Source of the DNA: Vandiemenella viatica
Taxonomy: Eukaryota; Arthropoda; Insecta; Orthoptera; Morabidae
Length of the DNA: 64,000 nucleotides
Reading direction: 5' to 3'
Assembly: GCA_031002005.1 (NCBI GenBank)
Contig: JARYHS010008074.1
Coordinates: 178,956,494-179,020,493, forward strand
Part shown: piece by piece, positions 33,924 to 49,731 of the stretch
Numbering within the stretch: the first letter of the stretch is position 1
Layout: every line of letters starts with the position of its first letter
The notes under the pieces: model-generated
Told to the model about the DNA's origin: nothing
Databases searched by the model: none
The model's input: the letters and a program-made list of their open reading frames with translations, nothing else
Position numbers and translations under genes: made by a program

Positions 33924-36267
33924 CAACACATTAGCATTAGCAGGCAAAGAGTCACGCACTCGCTAGCACTAGGTGATGAGGACACTTCTAATCACCGATT
34001 CTATTGAGTCTTCCATAACGTTTTTACTCACTGACTTTTACCTTTAGAATCTCTTCACAGAACATACAGCTAATTATTAACTGAAATTTTGCTTCAGTCT
34101 ACACAACGCCTCCTCACCCACTGCCCATGCTCACATTTATGAATTTCGTATTAAGTCCTACCTTTCGAATATTGTTTATCAACCTGAATTCCTTTCGAAT
34201 AAAAAAAGTTATGGATCACAGATTTAAATAAATAACTAATACTGTATTTAAAAGAAGTAATTCAGACCTTACTCCAACATTATTGACGTAATCTTCGCAA
34301 TTGCTTGAATCGAGTAAAGTAAAATAGAATAGATTACGATTTATATAGTTGGATGAATGAAAGATATTATTTTTTATGTAGGTGTTACGTAGGAGATTGT
34401 AGGAATTGTGAAGGATTTTTTTATTTTTTTATAAAAAAACCCGTGAGACATTTTGTAATTTGGCTAGGATATTACCCCAAAATAACTTCAGAATGCATGA
34501 AAGAATCGAATTAACGAAATAAGAAACAAAAGTCAGAGGTTTTTACCATCGGAACAAAATAATATGAAAAAAGCTTTGTACATATACTTCCACAACATTT
34601 TTACGAGTGAAAGAATTAGAAATTTAGTATAGCAAGTTAATAATTTAACCGAAATTAACGATACAATTAGCTACCGTTTAATTTTTTTAACTTCTAAAAT
34701 TCTGATAGTTCAAACATACGAATTCAAGCAGAACAAAATGATAAATATAATCATAAATAGTTCTGATAGATTAAGAAAATAATTTTCCTCTAATATTCCT
34801 ACAACTTGTTCAACCTACTAGGGTACAAAAAAGCAAAAACTAAAGTTTAAGTATATTTTCTACCTTTTCACTATAACGTAATACAAATATGAGTTGAATT
34901 ATTAATTTAACCGTTATGAGAAAATCCATGTTTAAATTGAAGTTTCCAGCCATGGGGTCTTTTATTAGAATACTCCTTTCAATGTTAAACACCAACAATG
35001 AAGGCTTAAAACATAGGATGATTAGTATCATACTAAGAATAGTTCACCCATTTATTGATCCACTTGTTACCTAGTTATCAAAGATATCTGCGTAACTAAA
35101 GTACAATTTTCGTTTCATAGTTTTAACATCCTACCAATAAATTATATTCCAGTAAAAACAACTAATTGAACTAGAATCTACGAAGTCCTAGATACCTTAG
35201 TCTAACACTCAGAGTTTTTTTTATTAAGGCTTAACTATTGTCGTCATTTAGGCAATTACATTGAGACTCGACTGAGAGGAAGAAACGGGAAAAAAGGCAA
35301 ATTGAACCATACCGCTATTTACTTTTGGCTGGTTTGAAGAAATGATGGAAAATCTAAATTCGATCTGGCCATAACGGAAATAGAACAATTTTGCTCCGGA
35401 ATGCGAGGATGGGACTATACAGCTATCCAACAGTCTCTGTCTACAGTCCGAGCTTAAGCAGTGTGCAGTAAGTTATTTAATAACACATCAAAAATGATAC
35501 ATTTTGAACATTTCACGACATTTTTTATTTGGTTTACAGTCAACTTGCATTACAATCTCCAGAAAATACATTCACAGGTAAACCTTCTATCTACGTATCA
35601 TCATTAGCTAGTTTAGAGAGAACATTAAAATTTACTATTTATCATTTAACATACTGCGTGTAACATTTCTTAGAGATTAAAATTAGTAATTTATCAAGGG
35701 ACGGATTTAGTTTCGGCAAGAAATGGTTCGTAGTCATCCTACGCATGGTCTACATAGAGTGCGATTCCTAGACAAATAGAGTTTGGTTATAAGATGTAGT
35801 TATTTGTCTGTACATACTTCAATCACAGATCATACGAGAGTACTGGTATTTAATGCTATATTCACAAATAACCTAACATTTCAACAACTGTCTTCATGGT
35901 TTATTAGATTTGTGCTTTACAGGATAGAAATCATTACTGTATGTGGTTACATTTCAAAAGACTAAGTTTTACAAGAATATATTTGAAGATGATATTTACG
36001 ACGCTTATACGGAAAAATAAAATAATTTGAATATTTTCGTGTTGATGGATCAGTTCCTATTAACGCAAAAATGAATTGAGATGTGGAACGTGCTTACTTA
36101 ATATTCATGGAAATATAGTATCCACTGCAGAAATACTGTCAACTAGTCTGCTGTTTGAGACCGGCCACGGATATGGTGTTTTACTTACGTATTTCGTCAT
36201 TATATGATGTCCGTACAATATTGGCGCTAACTCTTGACACATCAGATGCAGGTAGCTATAAAAATAC
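33924..36267. other. intergenic, no gene recognised
   Basis: AT-rich sequence beyond the right palindrome arm. Only short, featureless frames. Confidence 0.6.
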
Positions 36268-36625
36268 GAAGAGTAATTGGCAATTCTTAGAACAGCCCAC
36301 CAGAAAACTAGACTTGACCACATAAAGAATGATGAGATTAGATTTAACCTAAAGCTAAGGGAATCCATGGAAGAGAGACTTAGGTCATCAAAACTTCGGT
36401 GGTTTGGGCATGTCAAGAGAATGACTAGTATAAGACTACCAAAAACTTATTTGGAACAAAAGGATAGTGGGCAAAAGACCAGTGGAAAGACCAAGAAGAA
36501 AATGGACAGATCAACTGAAGGAGGACGTAGAGAGAAGAGGCTGGAATTGTGAATATATCATGGACAGAGAACTTTTCTGGATAGGAGGCAGTGGAAAACG
36601 ATCGTCTATAACAGCCAAGGCACGT
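36268..36625 (+). pseudogene. 3' end of a LINE reverse transcriptase ORF, frameshifted
   Basis: The frame from about 36277 reads 'KTRLDHIKNDEIR', 'SMEERLRSSKLRWFGHVKRM' and then shifts near 36463 into a second frame with 'GKRPVERPRRKWTDQLKEDV' and 'RRGWNCEYIMDRELFW'. This SKLRWFGHVxRM ... RPRxxWxDxLKED pattern is the familiar C-terminus of insect non-LTR retrotransposon polyproteins. Upstream reverse transcriptase is absent, as expected from 5' truncation. It is a different lineage from the LINE at 39966-42315. Confidence 0.8.
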
Positions 36626-39192
36626 AAATCATACCCGGGAAACTGGAGATGGTCCCCGTCGACAAATGAATTTGCAATCCTAGCATTCAGTTACACCAAG
36701 TTGATATTAATTCCTATGTTTCGTTTTGGTACTGCACAATGTTATTAAACTGAACAGTTCCCCGTCATGTTTGGCAGCCTACTGTAAAAGGCTTTGACTG
36801 GCATTGCTAGACAATGATTAACACCTGACAAACATTGTATTGCATAAATGCAAACGTAAGAAACCATGGAAGGTACATTTGATTTCTTTCATTTTTTGAC
36901 GTGGAGGGGGTGCTGAAAATAGTTTTACTGTATTGAAATACAAACCATATTATGGAAAGAAAATCATTGGCATGTATTTGTGAAGCTTGTATCATAGTAA
37001 CATTTGTAGATTCACTTCGTTTGGAGAATAAGCAGTTATTTAAGAAAAGTTGAAGAATATACACAAAAGTAATAGCTATACATAATTGAACGCAGGCTTG
37101 GCTGGCAGGCATTCTTGACTTGTGTTCCACGATTGGTACAGGAGCGATGCTTGCCGTTAGTAGGAATGTGCCAGAGATGGTTACTTCTATTAATCTAATC
37201 TCGTTTAAAAATCATTTTGGTGTCAAATTTTCCTGCGCTGTTGGTGAGGGACTTTTAGTGTGCGAGTACAGACCTACTCGTATATCACAATACACTGCCG
37301 AGATCTATACAGTCTCGTCGCTACATTCGTTCCTCCCTTATTGCATTGACGCTGAAAGTGAAATTCCATGCCTTTTACTCTCATTTTTACTAAAAAATGT
37401 TTTCATAGTCTCTGTTAACAGAATAAAAGAAAAATCCATAAGGTAATAATCACTTCATAATCTAAAAAAATATCTAAAATTATCGGGCAATACTGAGCAT
37501 GGTTTTCTATGTCACAATTTTATACACAATTTTACATAATAAATGCAAACCAACTGTAATATCATCAGCGCTGCAGTCACCTCGGTTACCTTTAACCACA
37601 TTTGATACGGATAGCAAAATCTACTATCGGAAAATGAATGAGAACACTTGTTAAACTACAATTCTTTAGATTGATTCATAGTATTCTGTTGCTAACGCGT
37701 TTCAGTTGTCTGAACTAAATGAAATTATTATCCACTCTCTCAGAAATTTCAAATAAAATTTGCTAATCCTTTTTAATAACTTGAGGAATTACTCGTCGAA
37801 TTGTGGAAATTCATAGTGCTACAGAAGAATTTTTAACAGACCAATAAACAACAAAATCCAATAAGATGAGGAGTATTGAGAAAACAGTGTTAAATGTTAC
37901 GTCATAATAAGGTTCAAGCAGAAAATTGTTATAGATACCTCAGATGTTTCTAATCTCGCAAATATGAATAGAAATCTGTTTTATAATGCTCTATGCTATA
38001 TTATTGCACAAAAAAGTCATTCCCATATCTGTCTTCTGTTTCTGAAATCATGTTGTGGCATCTACTTTTTTTGAGTCTTATCGATTTAGGGTGATGGAGA
38101 AGTAAATGTTTACAGTAACTGAGGATTGTGTGGCGACAAAGCAGTTTCATGATGTTTATTTTTACATGTATATTCCGCCAACACGGACGTGAAAGGTGCA
38201 TCAAAACTTTGTGAGTTCAGTTTGTTACCGTCATTGTGGCTTTTGCTGCTATTCGAAGTGAAATTCCGCGGTGGCACAACTTTGACATTACTCGTTCGTG
38301 AAGTGCTTTTATATTTGTAAAATAAACAAGCTTTCCTACGAAGAGCGAAACTCTTCAGTCGAAAGAGGGCTTTAGCGTTCCTCCCACGTAGGATAGGTGA
38401 CGAAAAAATGTTTTGCAGCCTCATGCACTTACCTATGCTTCCAAGAATATTGGTTTTCAGTGGCAGGTTAGAAACATTATAGTCACCCAGAAATGAGAGT
38501 GATAAAATGTTTGTAGCCATCTGGTTTAGCGAATGTGGAGTCATCGAGGATAAGAAATTATTATATACATTATTTATAAGTAATATACTACTACGTATTT
38601 TCTCCAAGTTCTATCTATTAACACATCTAAGACGTTGTACTTTTGCATTTATTTATATTTATTTAATTTTGATAAGACGCTGTTTCATGCATTTACATAA
38701 ATTTCTACACTTATAGGCCTAAATACAAATTCAACGATTCTTCGCCAGTTACTTAATAGGATTTCACTTAATTCCTTTCTTATTTCTATTAGCCTCGTAA
38801 ATGAAAATAAATAAAAAAATAAAAATAAAAAAACTATGAGAATCACTGGTGGCAAAAGACGAACACTATGCTGTAAGCCCACAACAATAAAATTAGCATG
38901 ATTAATAAAAAAGTGAAACAGCATGTTTCACATGATATTAAAATGCATTTCCTCTAATACGGTACCAAGATATTATCTTTCTAGTGTTGCCGGAGCGGAA
39001 ATAGAATTTTTGGGATAAATAAGATGCAGTTAAAATATGTTTACAGTAATATTTAATAGGGCATCAAATGGATGAAAATAAAAATCTTGTTTTTGCTGAT
39101 ATTCCATGAAACTTCGAGATATTTATGGGAATTACCAGATTTAGTTAATCATAAATGGAAATTATCTAAAATACAAAAATCAATAGTATAGC
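36626..39192. other. intergenic; unassigned 165-codon frame at 38110-38607 (minus)
   Basis: Mostly AT-rich. The minus-strand frame 38110-38607 is the longest uninterrupted frame outside repeats, but it shows no domain, no codon bias I can judge and no neighbour that supports it. A frame at 37120-37446 is equally featureless. Confidence 0.5.
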
Positions 39193-39437
39193 TTTTTTTT
39201 TTTACTTATGCCTTCACACCTCGTCGACTTCGAGGTCATTAGAGGCGGGAAAGGACTGGGGACAAGGAACGCGAAGGAATTCTGCCATGCCCTTTTGAAG
39301 GAAGTATCCTGGCATTCGCCTGGAGTGATTTGGGAAAGCCATGGAAAACCCATATCTGGATGCCCGGACGGGGATTCGAACCGCCGTTCTCACGAATGGG
39401 AGGCCAGAGCGTTAACCCCTCACCCAACACGCTCGGT
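39193..39437 (-). repeat. full-length tRNA-derived SINE
   Basis: Read on the minus strand it starts 'ACCGAGCGTGTTGGGTGAGG', has an RNA polymerase III B box GGTTCGAATCC (near 39371-39381), a body with 'GGTTTTCCATGG' and 'AATCACTCCAGGCGAATGCC', and ends in a poly(A) (T-run 39193-39203 on plus). Imperfect target duplication AATAGTATAGC / AATGGTATAGC flanks it. It uses LINE machinery in trans. Confidence 0.88.
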
Positions 39438-39965
39438 AAAATGGTATAGCGAATATGGTAGCAAAGTTTCCAAAAATATTCTTCCATACCGTTATATTTT
39501 TGCTAAGAGAGTTATTGGTAAAAGTACCTATAGAATTCAATATTGCACTGTTGGTGAAGAAAAAGAAACTAAAATGATTTACAAACAGCTTACTTTTGAA
39601 AAAATATTTACCCCCTATATAATCACAATGAGAATCTTGTAGTAAAACTAGAAACTCTATAGATAGCCTCGCACTGACCGTGGTGATTATAATCATGAGA
39701 TCAAGCACTAGAATTGTTTTAGACGGGTTTCAGTGGCCATTTAACACTCACTATTTGAGCTGATAATTACTACTTCTCTCCCGTCAAACCAACTACGTAG
39801 AAGGACTGCGTTATGGACTGGATTTCCGCTTGCTACATAAGTTTATGACATTTTGATAGAAGCATATATTACTTAGTGTTCTACAAGTCATCAGAGAAAA
39901 AAAATCGGTATCACCGAAGCAAATGTTAAACAGTGATTGATTTTCGAGTTGAACCCTCAATAGTA
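39438..39965. other. intergenic, no gene recognised
   Basis: AT-rich spacer between a SINE and the 3' end of the LINE. Nothing recognised. Confidence 0.55.
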
Positions 39966-42315
39966 ATTTGAAGAATTTTTTATGTTCTTCTTCTTAATCT
40001 ACGATAGTCAATCTCGGGATTGGTCTGCGGCGGTCTCCCATTCAGCTATACTCTCTGCCCTCTTCTTCATATCTACATATCTCATGTAGCCAACATCTTC
40101 CATTATCTGCTGGATGTATTTTAAACGTGGTATTCCTCGATATCTCTTTCCTTCTACCATTCCCTCCCTTATTGTTTTTAGTAAGCTCTCATGTCTTAAG
40201 ATAAGTCCAATTAATATTGTCTTCCGCGTTTTTATACTCTTCCATATTGAGTTATACTCTCCTGCCTTCTCAAAAATTCCCTCATTAGTAACCATGTCCC
40301 TCCAGCTAATCTTTAACATCCTTCTGTAGTACCACTGCTCAAACGAAATTAACTTTTTTTTTATCTATTTAACGTCTCTCAAACAGCGAGGTCTTTAGAG
40401 ACGGGAAAGGATAGGAGACAAGGAATGGGAAGGAATTCGGCCATGGCCTTTTGAAGGAAGCATCCCGGCATTTGCCTGGAGTGATTTGGGAAACCATGGA
40501 AAACCCAAATCTGGATGCCCGGACGGGGATTCGAACCATCGTCCTCCCGAATGCGAGGCCAGAACGCTAGCCGTTACACACCACGCTCGGTACGAAATTA
40601 ACCTTCTTTTCTCTTCTGTACAAACTGTCCAGGTATAACATCCATACAGGAAAATACTCCAGACATAAACTTTTAATAGCCTTTTCCTCGTTGTCCAGCT
40701 GATGTTATTTGTTGTAAAAATTCGTCGTTGAACGCTATTTTTGCTTGTGCAATCCTGCATTTCATATCATTCTTGCTTCTTCCATCTTTTGTGATTTTGC
40801 TTCCTAGGTAGCAGCATTCTTGTATCTCCTCCAGCGTTTCTCAATTAATTTTAATTTTTTATTTTAACTTTACCACATACCATGACTTTCGTCTTCGCTT
40901 TATTAATTTTCATATTGTACTTATTACCCATTGTTTCCTCCATTCTTTCCAAAATTTTCTTAAGATCCTCTTCACTTTCTGTTACTATCACAATGTCATC
41001 TGCGAATCGAACCATATTGACTAGTTTTCTCTGTATCTTTATCCCATCATCGATTTCGTTTCTGATCTTTTCCAGTGAGTCTTGAATATAGGCATTGGAA
41101 ATTAAGGCAGACTGGGAACAGTCTTGTCTGACTCCGTTGCGTATTGCTGCTTCCTCTTCTTCATTTACAATTTTCGTTTTTGTAAAGATACCATATTAGC
41201 CCCCTCTATATTGTATACCTATTTTTCTGAGGACCTTGAACATCTTCTCCCATTTAACATTATCAAATGCTTTTTCAATATCTACGGAACCTTAATTCGT
41301 ATTTTGGCCTTTCTCTATCCTCTTTTCTAATATTAGCCTCAGTGCAAGAATTGCTTCCCTTGTACCTCTCCTCTTCCTGAAACCGAAATGATCTTCTGTT
41401 AGAAATTCTTCTACTTGTTTTTCCATACGCTGTACCACTACATTGATGATAATTTTTTATGCATGAGCTACTAAGCTTATTGTTCGTACTGCACACATTT
41501 TTTAGCATCTAGCTTATTTAGTAAGGGAATAATTACATTTTTTCTCAAAGTCTGAGGCTATTTTTCCTTCCTTAACAATCTTTCTTTCATTACAGTACCA
41601 CATTTTTTCAAGAGTTCCGCTTTCAGATTATCGATACCCATGCCTTATTATTCTTTAATCTCCCTAGCGCCATATAAAATTCCTCTCTTAATATAGTGTA
41701 TACTTTATTTTCTTCTTCAACTTCATTCCACTCTTTCTAAAATCATATTTTCATCTAATTTTGTATCCTTGTACAGGTTTTCTTTGTGTTGCTTCCACCT
41801 TTTCACAATTTCACTATGATCGCTAAGGATGTTACCACTTGCATCGTTTATTGCATTACCTTTGCTACATCGCTTACCAAAGAAAGTTTAGCAATTTTAT
41901 ATGCAGATTCAATATTGCCATTCCGTATTTTTTCTTCTATTTTGGAGTAAATACTGTTATAGTAATTTTCTCTTGCAACTCTTGCTCCTTTGTTAATACC
42001 ATTTGTCAATGATCTATATTTCTTCTTATGCATTTCATCTCTTGATCCCTTTAGCAGTCTTCTCTCTCTCCATATATTAAATATTTCCTTGGTAATCCAT
42101 TCCTTTCTTAGTGCAATTTCTTTTTTTACTAAAATTCCATCAGCAGCCTCCGTCAAGTCCTGCTTAATGCGAGTCTCTCTGTTGGTATAGCTTAACAGTA
42201 TTTTCATCCTTAAAATTTTCTATTTGCCACTTGCTGGTAATAGTACTTTCAACAGCTTCTTGAACTTTAGTATTTACTAAAAATCTTGTGCTAGCCTTGT
42301 TAAGGAACTCAAATC
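39966..42315 (-). pseudogene. 5'-truncated LINE reverse transcriptase pseudogene
   Basis: On the minus strand, reading from 42315 downward: pre-RT region ('EIALRKEWITKEIFNIWRER' near 42110), RT fingers/palm ('HFGFRKRRGT' near 41380; 'DIEKAFDNVKWEKMFK' near 41270), the catalytic 'VRFADDIVIVTESEEDLKK' box (near 41000), 'YLGSKITKDGRSKN' (near 40790), and a C-terminal part 'RRMLKISWRDMVTNEGIFEK' to 'RGIPRLKYIQQIMEDVG' (40320-40090). Several frameshifts and stops separate the pieces. The endonuclease domain is missing. The motif set fits the RTE/jockey-like non-LTR elements of arthropods; I do not fix the clade. A SINE interrupts it at 40354-40591. Confidence 0.88.
40354..40591 (-). repeat. tRNA-derived SINE inserted in the LINE, 11-bp target duplication
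   Basis: Same family as 39193-39437: head 'ACCGAGCGTGGTGTGTAACG', B box GGTTCGAATCC, body, short poly(A) (T-run at 40354 on plus). Perfect target duplication ACGAAATTAAC at 40343-40353 and 40592-40602. Removing the SINE and one duplicate restores contiguous LINE coding sequence, so the insertion is younger than the LINE. Confidence 0.93.
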
Positions 42316-45310
<2,995 letters not shown>

Positions 45311-45545
45311 CCAATGGAATGCAGGTATCGCTCCCACTTCGTATTCGGAAAGACGGGGTTCAATCCCCATCGGCCATTCCGACTACGGTTTTCCTTGGTT
45401 TTCCCTAATAACTCCAGTAGTATGCTGGGATGGTTCCTTTTCAGAGGTCATGGAGAATTCCTTCCCGTTCCCATCCCTTAGGTTAGGTTGGCGAGAAAGG
45501 TCCCTGATATTTTAATCCAGCCCGCCTAGGCTTCACCAGGGTGGA
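45311..45545 (+). repeat. diverged tRNA-derived SINE
   Basis: It contains a B-box-like GGGTTCAATCCCC (45356-45368) followed by a body recognisably like the main SINE family: 'GGTTTTCCTTGGTTTTCCC', 'AACTCCAG', 'ATGCTGGGATGGTTCCTT', 'GAATTCCTTCCCGTTCCCAT'. The tail differs (AGGTTAGGTTGGCGAG...). It is a separate subfamily. Confidence 0.7.
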
Positions 45546-45570
45546 ATGAAATCTGTAAAAGAAAATGCTA

Positions 45571-45625
45571 CATCAATGATGAAGACGATGAAGGAAGGTG
45601 TTGAAACGTTGTGAAAAGTAGCAGT
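45571..45625 (+). repeat. ribozyme-like motif, diverged copy
   Basis: ATGATGA (45576-45582), then GAAACGTTGTG with GAAA at 45603-45606. The distance from TGATGA to GAAA is identical to the palindrome copy. C is replaced by A at the first core position and stem II pairing is poor, so this copy is probably inactive. Confidence 0.45.
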
Positions 45626-48501
45626 TATCCTTCTTAACTCCCATGAAAATTTGTAGAAGCAGAATGCAGGGAAAGACTCAATTTCAACATCAAGACTCGT
45701 TTTTTGAACCCGTAGGTAGTTTCATTCGTCATTTTCGGTTGAATTCTGACTGTCCGTCTTTCATGGCTCGAATATGGACTTTTCTGTCGATGAGCTCTCT
45801 TGTCGACCTGTGATTGTAGTCGGTGGTCAGCTCGTGAGCACGTACGACACATTATGCTCCGCATCCTCCTGACACGTCCGCCACTACGTGACCAGCGTGT
45901 ACGATAACGCTGGCGCAGTTGTTGGCGGAAGACTAGTCCCGGGGATACGACATGTCTGGGCACTATGAGGGACAAAACAGGAAGCTAAACATGTACCTTG
46001 GTGTGCGAAGCATTCACGATTGAAACTTATTGTTATGATTAACTTGGTATTATAACAATGCGGTAACCTATACCTCTAAAACGTCATATTTCTGATTTTC
46101 TAAATGCTAAAGTAACTGTGTCAGTCTATTTGTTACATTTTCGCGAAAAACGGCTAAACTGATTTTTGATGAAATTTGACAAGGAAATAGTGTGTATCAT
46201 TAATAAGGACACAGGATATATTTTTCTGGATAAATAACATATTTTATCATGAAATTTCGAAAACTAACCTAATGGTGACAAACAGACGGGTAGCACGTGT
46301 AAAATTCTGTAATGCTAAATCGTTCACTCAGGCTTTGTTTCTCTCTCAGGCAGTTTGTCGGAAACCTTTTACTACAGCTTTAGATATCTAATTCTAACAA
46401 TAAAATTCTAAGTCCACGTGTACAAAATGGTGGGTAACAACTAGTTGGATTTATACTAACAACAAACAGCTTACACTATCGTAAGAAAAAAATATTCGTC
46501 GGATATCGTTATTTCTATTACAAATTTCATATTAAAATTTTATAAATTAGTAGACGCAGTAATCGATACCATAAACAGCTGTTGCTTTCATTGTTTCTTA
46601 TTAGCAATCTTGCCACTCAACCATTTCTGTGACACAAAACCGTCACCTCTCTTTAAACAATATTGGTCAACTCAGTTTAAAACGTCATTAAAATTTAGTG
46701 ATTATTATTAAAACTAAAACGTACTCAGTTGATGTTACCCTTATGTGACAGTAGCATTAATAAAAAATTGATAACATTAATTATATAAAGTCACAAACAC
46801 GTTTTCACGTTTATCGGAGCTGCAAGTTTGGTGACAAATTGTAATGTATCACTTTTGAGAGCAAAATTGTAATTTTCCTGATGGGTTTAGTCATAAATAA
46901 TAAATTGCTAAAAAGAGTAGTTTTTGTTAAATAACATTAATGAAATGTTAATGTGACTTTACTTTATTGGCACGAGAATCTTTATTATCCTTTAATAACT
47001 CATAATATGAATTGGAAATAAATATTTAAACTGTAATTATCTTAATGGACTGGTATTATCGGCTTACAGGCACAGTCGCAAGTAATTCTTTTTTCAGATT
47101 CGTTACAAGACAAATTCATTAGTTCATAATGTGCGGGGAACACTAAAGCGTATTCATTCAGACCGACAAAAGTTCATGTAACCATCAAGGCGTGTTGTTT
47201 GCGGAACTGCAACAGCTGTAGACGAAGACGGTAGGTCGGGGCATGGGCCACAGTTTGTCAGTGACGCAACAAGGATTGACAGCTTGGAGCAGTACATTGC
47301 TGTCTGGGTAGAACTTTCCCATAGCCTATTACAGCAGACCAGATGGAACGCTGATGTTATCAGTCTCAAACAGTCCTGCCACTCAGAAGACAGGAGGACG
47401 GTGAAGAGAGTGCTGGGAGTGTACAAGGCATAAGTTGGTGATGGGGCTTGAAAGGATATTGGTCGATGAATTAGGAATGATGCATGGAAGGGAAGACGTG
47501 ACCGTGACCACAGGGAGGCACTCGATTTCATGCATAAGGGAGTGGGAATATTTTCTTTTGTGGATTAGGATGTCAGGAGTTGGAATAAATTACCAAGTGA
47601 AGTAATGAATGATTTGCCAAAAACGATGAAGGAATTCAGGATTAAAATTCATAAGTCCCGTATGTAGATGGGGGAAGGGGGAGGGAGAGGGTGTTGAATT
47701 TAACACTCAAAGTATATAAAATAATATAAAAAATAATAAAGACAGGTTAATTAGATGACTAGAGGAATTGCCAAAGCAGCATTTGCTCCATTACAATAAT
47801 AATAATAATAAATACGATAGATCCACAGCTCCAAGCACTCTCCACGTTTCTTGCATTTTAGAATTAATTTTTCTGCTCGCGCTGAGGCAGGCCCATTCTC
47901 TCAAACCAATCCGAACGTCTTAAATTCACAGCGACTTTTGAATGTCGTGAAACGATCTGTCTTGCGCGCTTTTTTTCTACAACTTGAACCGTTATTCGTA
48001 TGACTCTGAAAGAATGTGTCTTGTGAGGAATGGCTAACGTGTTTGTCATTCTCTCAGTCCCCCTGGCACCAACCCGGTGGAAATCCGATGTACAGAAGCA
48101 GAATGAAACGATACAGGAGATTATTTTGGATACGATACTTGTTGAATGGAATCGCTCACCAAACCGATTTGTTTGCTTGGCCCCTTGGTAAACTCCTGAA
48201 AATGTACATATGCACCACATTCCATACCGCGCCATGGAATTACAGTGACACTACTATTGCCATAAAATGTATCATTGTTTACGTCAACTGGTCAGCGTTA
48301 ATGCCAACTATTAAACGTATTTTCATAATTCAAGTCAATTCGTTGAAGAAGTTTCACAAGGAAAAAGCGCAAAAAACAACCATTTTAACAGCTAAGAAAT
48401 TTTTTAATCCAATTATTAAATACCTAGATATTGTACAAGGAGAAAATAATCGGATACAACGGCATCATCAACGAGTAATTGTAGGAAAAGAGTCAAGTTT
48501 C
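45626..48501. other. intergenic, no gene assigned
   Basis: Short GC-richer blocks at 45780-45960, 47200-47480 and 47880-48240 carry open frames without known domains. A plus-strand stretch near 47565-47668 ('RSWNKLPSEVMNDLPKTMKE') vaguely resembles the WNxLP tail of LINE or CR1-type polyproteins. A TAA microsatellite lies near 47799-47813. Confidence 0.5.
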
Positions 48502-48504
48502 GCA

Positions 48505-49728
48505 TGCCGCATTTACACACTCGCCTCGTGTTTCGCGTCGCGCCTCGTGCACGAACGCTGACACGAACTGCCGTTTACACTCTCGCAAGAATTCAGTCAT
48601 GGATGAGTAGTGGGCGTGCCAGCTTTCGTGGTGGGCTGTGGAGGTTTGATCCAATAGTGAAACACTTTCGTTTTTTTAAAAAAATTAATTGACTTTTTAA
48701 GTTTAAAAAAAAATTGACGATTTTGATTTGCACCTTCAAGGAGCTAATAAAACTCTTATAGGTTACCAAAATTTTCTGTGTGCCATTATTTATTGAAAAC
48801 TTTAACTACTGCGTTACAATCTATTGAGAAGAAAATTTCAACAGTTTCCTGAATTATTATCTATAAACGATAACTCCAGAGGATATTGACAGATTCAGTA
48901 CCAACCTCAACAAGCTTTAGACATGGAATAACGATTTGAAGATATTTTGAAATTCGAGGTGTGTAACTGGATGAAAAATCCTTCTACCGCAAATATTGAA
49001 GAAGCTGTTACAACTTGACAGGAAGAAGGTTTATAAATCGTATATGACACAGAAAGTAAAAATAAAGTCGATAGTGATGGATATGAAAAACCCGTGGCAA
49101 AATAATAAAAAAACACCTGTCATATCAAAATGTATGACAACTGATATTCAGTTTAATTAAACCTTTTCTTTCATATCACACGTTATCAGGCATTTGTGCT
49201 GTTAATCATCTTATGGCCAAAGAAAGAAACCGAAAGGGGAGACCTTCGTTTGTTCCTTGCAAAATTGACCAAGATATCCAGTTTTTATTTTAGCATCATC
49301 TGCCTTAGGAATCTCATTAATAAATCAAATAATAAAATCTAATTTCACGAAACTTCGTGCTTTTATATGCGCAAAGTAGTATAAATAAAAATACAGATTT
49401 AACTACAGTGAGTGGATTTATAAAGACTTAGTAGCGAAAGTCATACAAAGTATTTGGCATATTATTATTATGGGTTTTAACTCGCTGTACGTCTGCTTCG
49501 TAAGTTACACATTGATACAAAAGTGGGCGGTAGGTAAAAAGGTTGACTACCTCTGCTGTAAATAATGTGCTCGCGCCTTTGACTGTCGCCAAAAAACCGC
49601 CACTGAGGCGAGCGGCACTCGCGAGCGACCACGCGAGACGAGACCACGCGAGTGCACCGTTTACACTCTCGCGTTCGAGCTGTCTCGCCTCGCCTCGTCT
49701 AAGCTCGCGCGAGAGTGTAAACGCGGCA
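48505..49728. mobile_element. 1,224-bp non-autonomous DNA transposon with TIRs and 3-bp target duplication
   Basis: Left end TGCCGCATTTACACACTCGC and right end (reverse complement) TGCCGCGTTTACACTCTCGC match with two mismatches. The 3-bp GCA flanks both ends (48502-48504 and 49729-49731). Extra copies of CCGTTTACACTCTCGC lie subterminally at about 48572 and 49656. The interior is AT-rich with no transposase. TIR length and 3-bp duplication are compatible with a PIF/Harbinger-type MITE, though its duplications are usually TWA, so the superfamily is open. Confidence 0.82.
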
Positions 49729-49731
49729 GCA

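Noticed and set aside
38110..38607. 165-codon minus-strand frame
   Set aside because: No domain, no repeat copy, no splice or promoter context. It could be chance in AT-rich DNA, so I did not call a gene.
48016..48561. 181-codon plus-strand frame
   Set aside because: It runs across the left boundary of the TIR element at 48505, so it cannot be a native gene; no domain is seen.
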